A DNA stretch of 64,000 nucleotides from Streptomyces sp. NRRL F-5122 (GTDB lineage Bacteria > Actinomycetota > Actinomycetes > Streptomycetales > Streptomycetaceae): positions 1 through 64,000 of the forward strand of contig NZ_LMWH01000194.1 in the NCBI RefSeq assembly GCF_001507435.1. The letters run 5' to 3'. The notes under the pieces are model-generated. The model did no database searches and was not told the DNA's origin. It was given only the letters and a program-made list of their open reading frames with translations. Below are positions 62,271-64,000 of the stretch, piece by piece. A program made the position numbers and the translations under genes. How positions within the stretch are numbered: the first letter of the stretch is position 1; the number at the start of each line of letters is the position of its first letter.

Positions 62271-62309
62271 GGAATATGAAGATGTACTGACCGGGGCCAG
62301 ACTACCGCC

Positions 62310-63416
62310 CTAACGCTCGCCGGCCGCCAGCTGCCCGCACGCTCCGTCGATCTCCTGGCCACGGGTGTCCCGGACGGTCACCGGCACTCCGTGCGCGGCG
62401 ATCGCCTCGACGAAGGCCTTCTCGTCCTCGGGACGTGACGCGGTCCACTTGGAGCCGGGAGTCGGGTTCAGCGGGATCAGGTTCACATGGACGGGCTTGC
62501 CCTTGAGCAGCCGGCCGAGACGGTCGCCCCGCCATGCCTGGTCGTTGATGTCCCGGATCAGGGCGTACTCGATGGACAGCCGGCGGCCGGACTTCTCGAC
62601 GTAGTCGAAGCCGGCGTCGAGGACCTCGCGGACCTTCCACCGGGTGTTGACGGGCACCAGGGTGTCGCGCAGTTCGTCGTCCGGCGCGTGCAGTGAGATG
62701 GCGAGCCGGCACTTGAAGCCCTCGTCGGCGAAGCGGTGGATCGCCGGCACCAGTCCGACGGTCGACACGGTGATACCGCGCTGCGAGAGCCCGAGCCCGT
62801 CCGGGGCGGGGTCGGTGAGCGCGCGGATGGCGCCGACGACGCGCTTGTAGTTGGCGAGGGGCTCGCCCATGCCCATGAAGACGATGTTGGACAGCCTCGT
62901 CGGGCCGCCGGGGATCTCTCCGTCGCGCAGCGCCCGCATGCCGTCCACGATCTGGTGCACGATCTCCGCGGTGGACAGGTTGCGGTCCAGCCCGACCTGG
63001 CCCGTCGCACAGAACGGGCAGTTCATGCCGCAGCCCGCCTGGGAGCTGATGCACATGGTGACCCGGTCGGGATAACGCATGAGCACGGACTCGACGAGGG
63101 TCCCGTCGAACAGCCGCCACAGCGTCTTGCGGGTCGTGTCCTCGTCGGTCGACAGATGCCGTACGACGGTCATCAGCTCGGGAAGCAGCGCCTCCTGCAA
63201 CCCCGCCCGGGCGGAGGCGGGGATGTCCGTCCACTGATCGGGGTCGTGCGCGTACCGGCCGAAGTAGTGCTGCGAGAGCTGTTTGGCGCGGAACGGCTTC
63301 TCACCGATCGCGGCGACCGCCTCCTTGCGCTCGGCGGGCGTGAGGTCGGCGAGGTGCCGCGGCGGCGTCTTGGCTCCGCGCGGCGCGGCGAAAGTGAGTT
63401 CTCCGGGCTTAGGCAT
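62310..63416 (-). CDS. rlmN: 23S rRNA (adenine2503-C2) methyltransferase RlmN
   Basis: A 368-residue radical-SAM enzyme that methylates A2503 of 23S rRNA and A37 of some tRNAs. The cluster-binding CxxxCxxC is in [20 protein letters not shown]. The [15 protein letters not shown] motif and the conserved C-terminal cysteine (GACGQL) are present. Length and motif spacing match RlmN. It starts at ATG 63416 and precedes the thiamine operon on the same strand without an obvious link. Confidence 0.96.
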   Translation of the reverse strand: MPKPGELTFAAPRGAKTPPRHLADLTPAERKEAVAAIGEKPFRAKQLSQHYFGRYAHDPDQWTDIPASARAGLQEALLPELMTVVRHLSTDEDTTRKTLWRLFDGTLVESVLMRYPDRVTMCISSQAGCGMNCPFCATGQVGLDRNLSTAEIVHQIVDGMRALRDGEIPGGPTRLSNIVFMGMGEPLANYKRVVGAIRALTDPAPDGLGLSQRGITVSTVGLVPAIHRFADEGFKCRLAISLHAPDDELRDTLVPVNTRWKVREVLDAGFDYVEKSGRRLSIEYALIRDINDQAWRGDRLGRLLKGKPVHVNLIPLNPTPGSKWTASRPEDEKAFVEAIAAHGVPVTVRDTRGQEIDGACGQLAAGER

Positions 63417-63684
63417 GGCCTTATCAGTGTCGCAGATCCAATCGGGTGACCTGCGGCCGTCGTTCGCTACGACTGTCGTTAGTAGGCGTCACCGGTCATC
63501 GTCGAGCGGCCTCGGACGGCCCGGAGAGGGCCCGGCGGTGATCACTCGTCGGCTGCCCGCCAGTCGTCGGGCCGGACCCTGACCCGGCGGTTGCGGGCGT
63601 GCCCGCGCCGGCGGTGGATACCGACGGGTGCGGGTGATCGCGCGCCCCGGTCGTTCACTGCGCCGACCGGGACGGCGGTGCGCG

Positions 63685-64000
63685 TCAGCGCTGTGCCGTT
63701 CTGTGGCGTACGACCCGCAGAGCCGCCTGGCCGAACAGGGCGGCAAGCGCGAGGACGAGCACGCTGGAGGCGATCTGGTAGCCCCAGTAGTCGCCCGGAT
63801 CAAGGGAGTTGATCAGGTAGGAGTCCTCAGGCAGGGCGTCGTAGAACTGCAGGCCGAGCACACCGCCGGGGTGCAGGCCGTGGACCTTGGAGAACAGCGG
63901 GAAGTCGAGCAGCAGCACCGCCCGGGAGCGGACCAGGACCGCGGCCGCCAGCCAGGCGAGCGCGGGCCCCGCGACCAGGGCGAGCCAGGCGCGGCGCAGC
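63685..64000 (-). CDS. Membrane protein, C-terminal part only
   Basis: The last 105 residues of a protein that continues past the right edge. It contains a hydrophobic helix (LALVAGPALAWLAAAVLVRS), an external stretch with LDFPLFSKVHGLHPGGVLGL and DPGDYWGYQIASS, and a final helix before a basic tail RVVRHRTAQR. I do not recognise a named family from this part. It lies upstream of rlmN on the same strand with a 268-base gap that holds no gene I can support. Confidence 0.7.
   Translation of the reverse strand, partial: LRRAWLALVAGPALAWLAAAVLVRSRAVLLLDFPLFSKVHGLHPGGVLGLQFYDALPEDSYLINSLDPGDYWGYQIASSVLVLALAALFGQAALRVVRHRTAQR

Overview
The window is high-GC actinobacterial DNA, very probably a Streptomyces chromosome. 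The evidence is GTG/TTG starts, GNN/NNC-rich codons, two SARP regulators, a DasR-type operator in front of a chitinase, an LAETG surface protein, and a MEP-pathway cluster. From memory the backbone order (ispG, rseP, dxr ... gabT, chitinase, potABCD, adenosine-deaminase-like gene, aldehyde dehydrogenase/AsnC/aminotransferase, rlmN) matches one region of the S. coelicolor chromosome. I could not check this by alignment.

Layout. 1-5190: isoprenoid genes ispG (partial), rseP-like site-2 protease and dxr, then a long acyl-CoA dehydrogenase, all on the minus strand. 5191-18579: an accessory block with a LacI regulator and its operators, broken thioesterase and STAS genes, an FAD monooxygenase, a DUF4097 + DrrAB-type exporter operon, a large and a small SARP, an acyl-CoA synthetase lacking its ATP-binding loop, and a small AAA ATPase. 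It reads as the decaying remains of a SARP-controlled biosynthetic cluster. The FAD monooxygenase and the small SARP share an 11-bp-period direct repeat placed exactly 8 bp before a -10-like hexamer. 18707-25890: a GABA module of aldehyde dehydrogenase, PucR regulator and gabT, with an orphan VirD4/TraG-like ATPase between the last two. 25891-29576: hairpins, a tiny zinc-ribbon gene, an atypical tRNA-like gene, a PAP2 phosphatase and a DasR-type chitinase.

29584-36772 is a six-gene minus-strand operon for polyamine uptake and oxidation: aldehyde dehydrogenase, potD, potA, potB, potC and an FAD amine oxidase. A second polyamine cluster lies at 50711-54614 with a potD remnant, an aldehyde dehydrogenase, AsnC and a class III aminotransferase. 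With gabT and the PucR-linked dehydrogenase these genes could carry putrescine through gamma-aminobutyraldehyde and GABA to succinate.

The remainder holds a NADAR protein, a DUF4190-like proline-rich membrane protein, a deaminase likely serving the futalosine menaquinone route, a GDPD phosphodiesterase, an NhaA-DsbA fusion, a zinc alcohol dehydrogenase, and a sortase F / substrate / ECF sigma factor operon. It also holds a two-component system beside an acyltransferase-like membrane protein, an ABC transporter with a degenerate signature, a VOC protein, an LAETG cell-wall protein, a thiamine ABC transporter under a TPP riboswitch, rlmN, and a membrane protein cut by the right edge.
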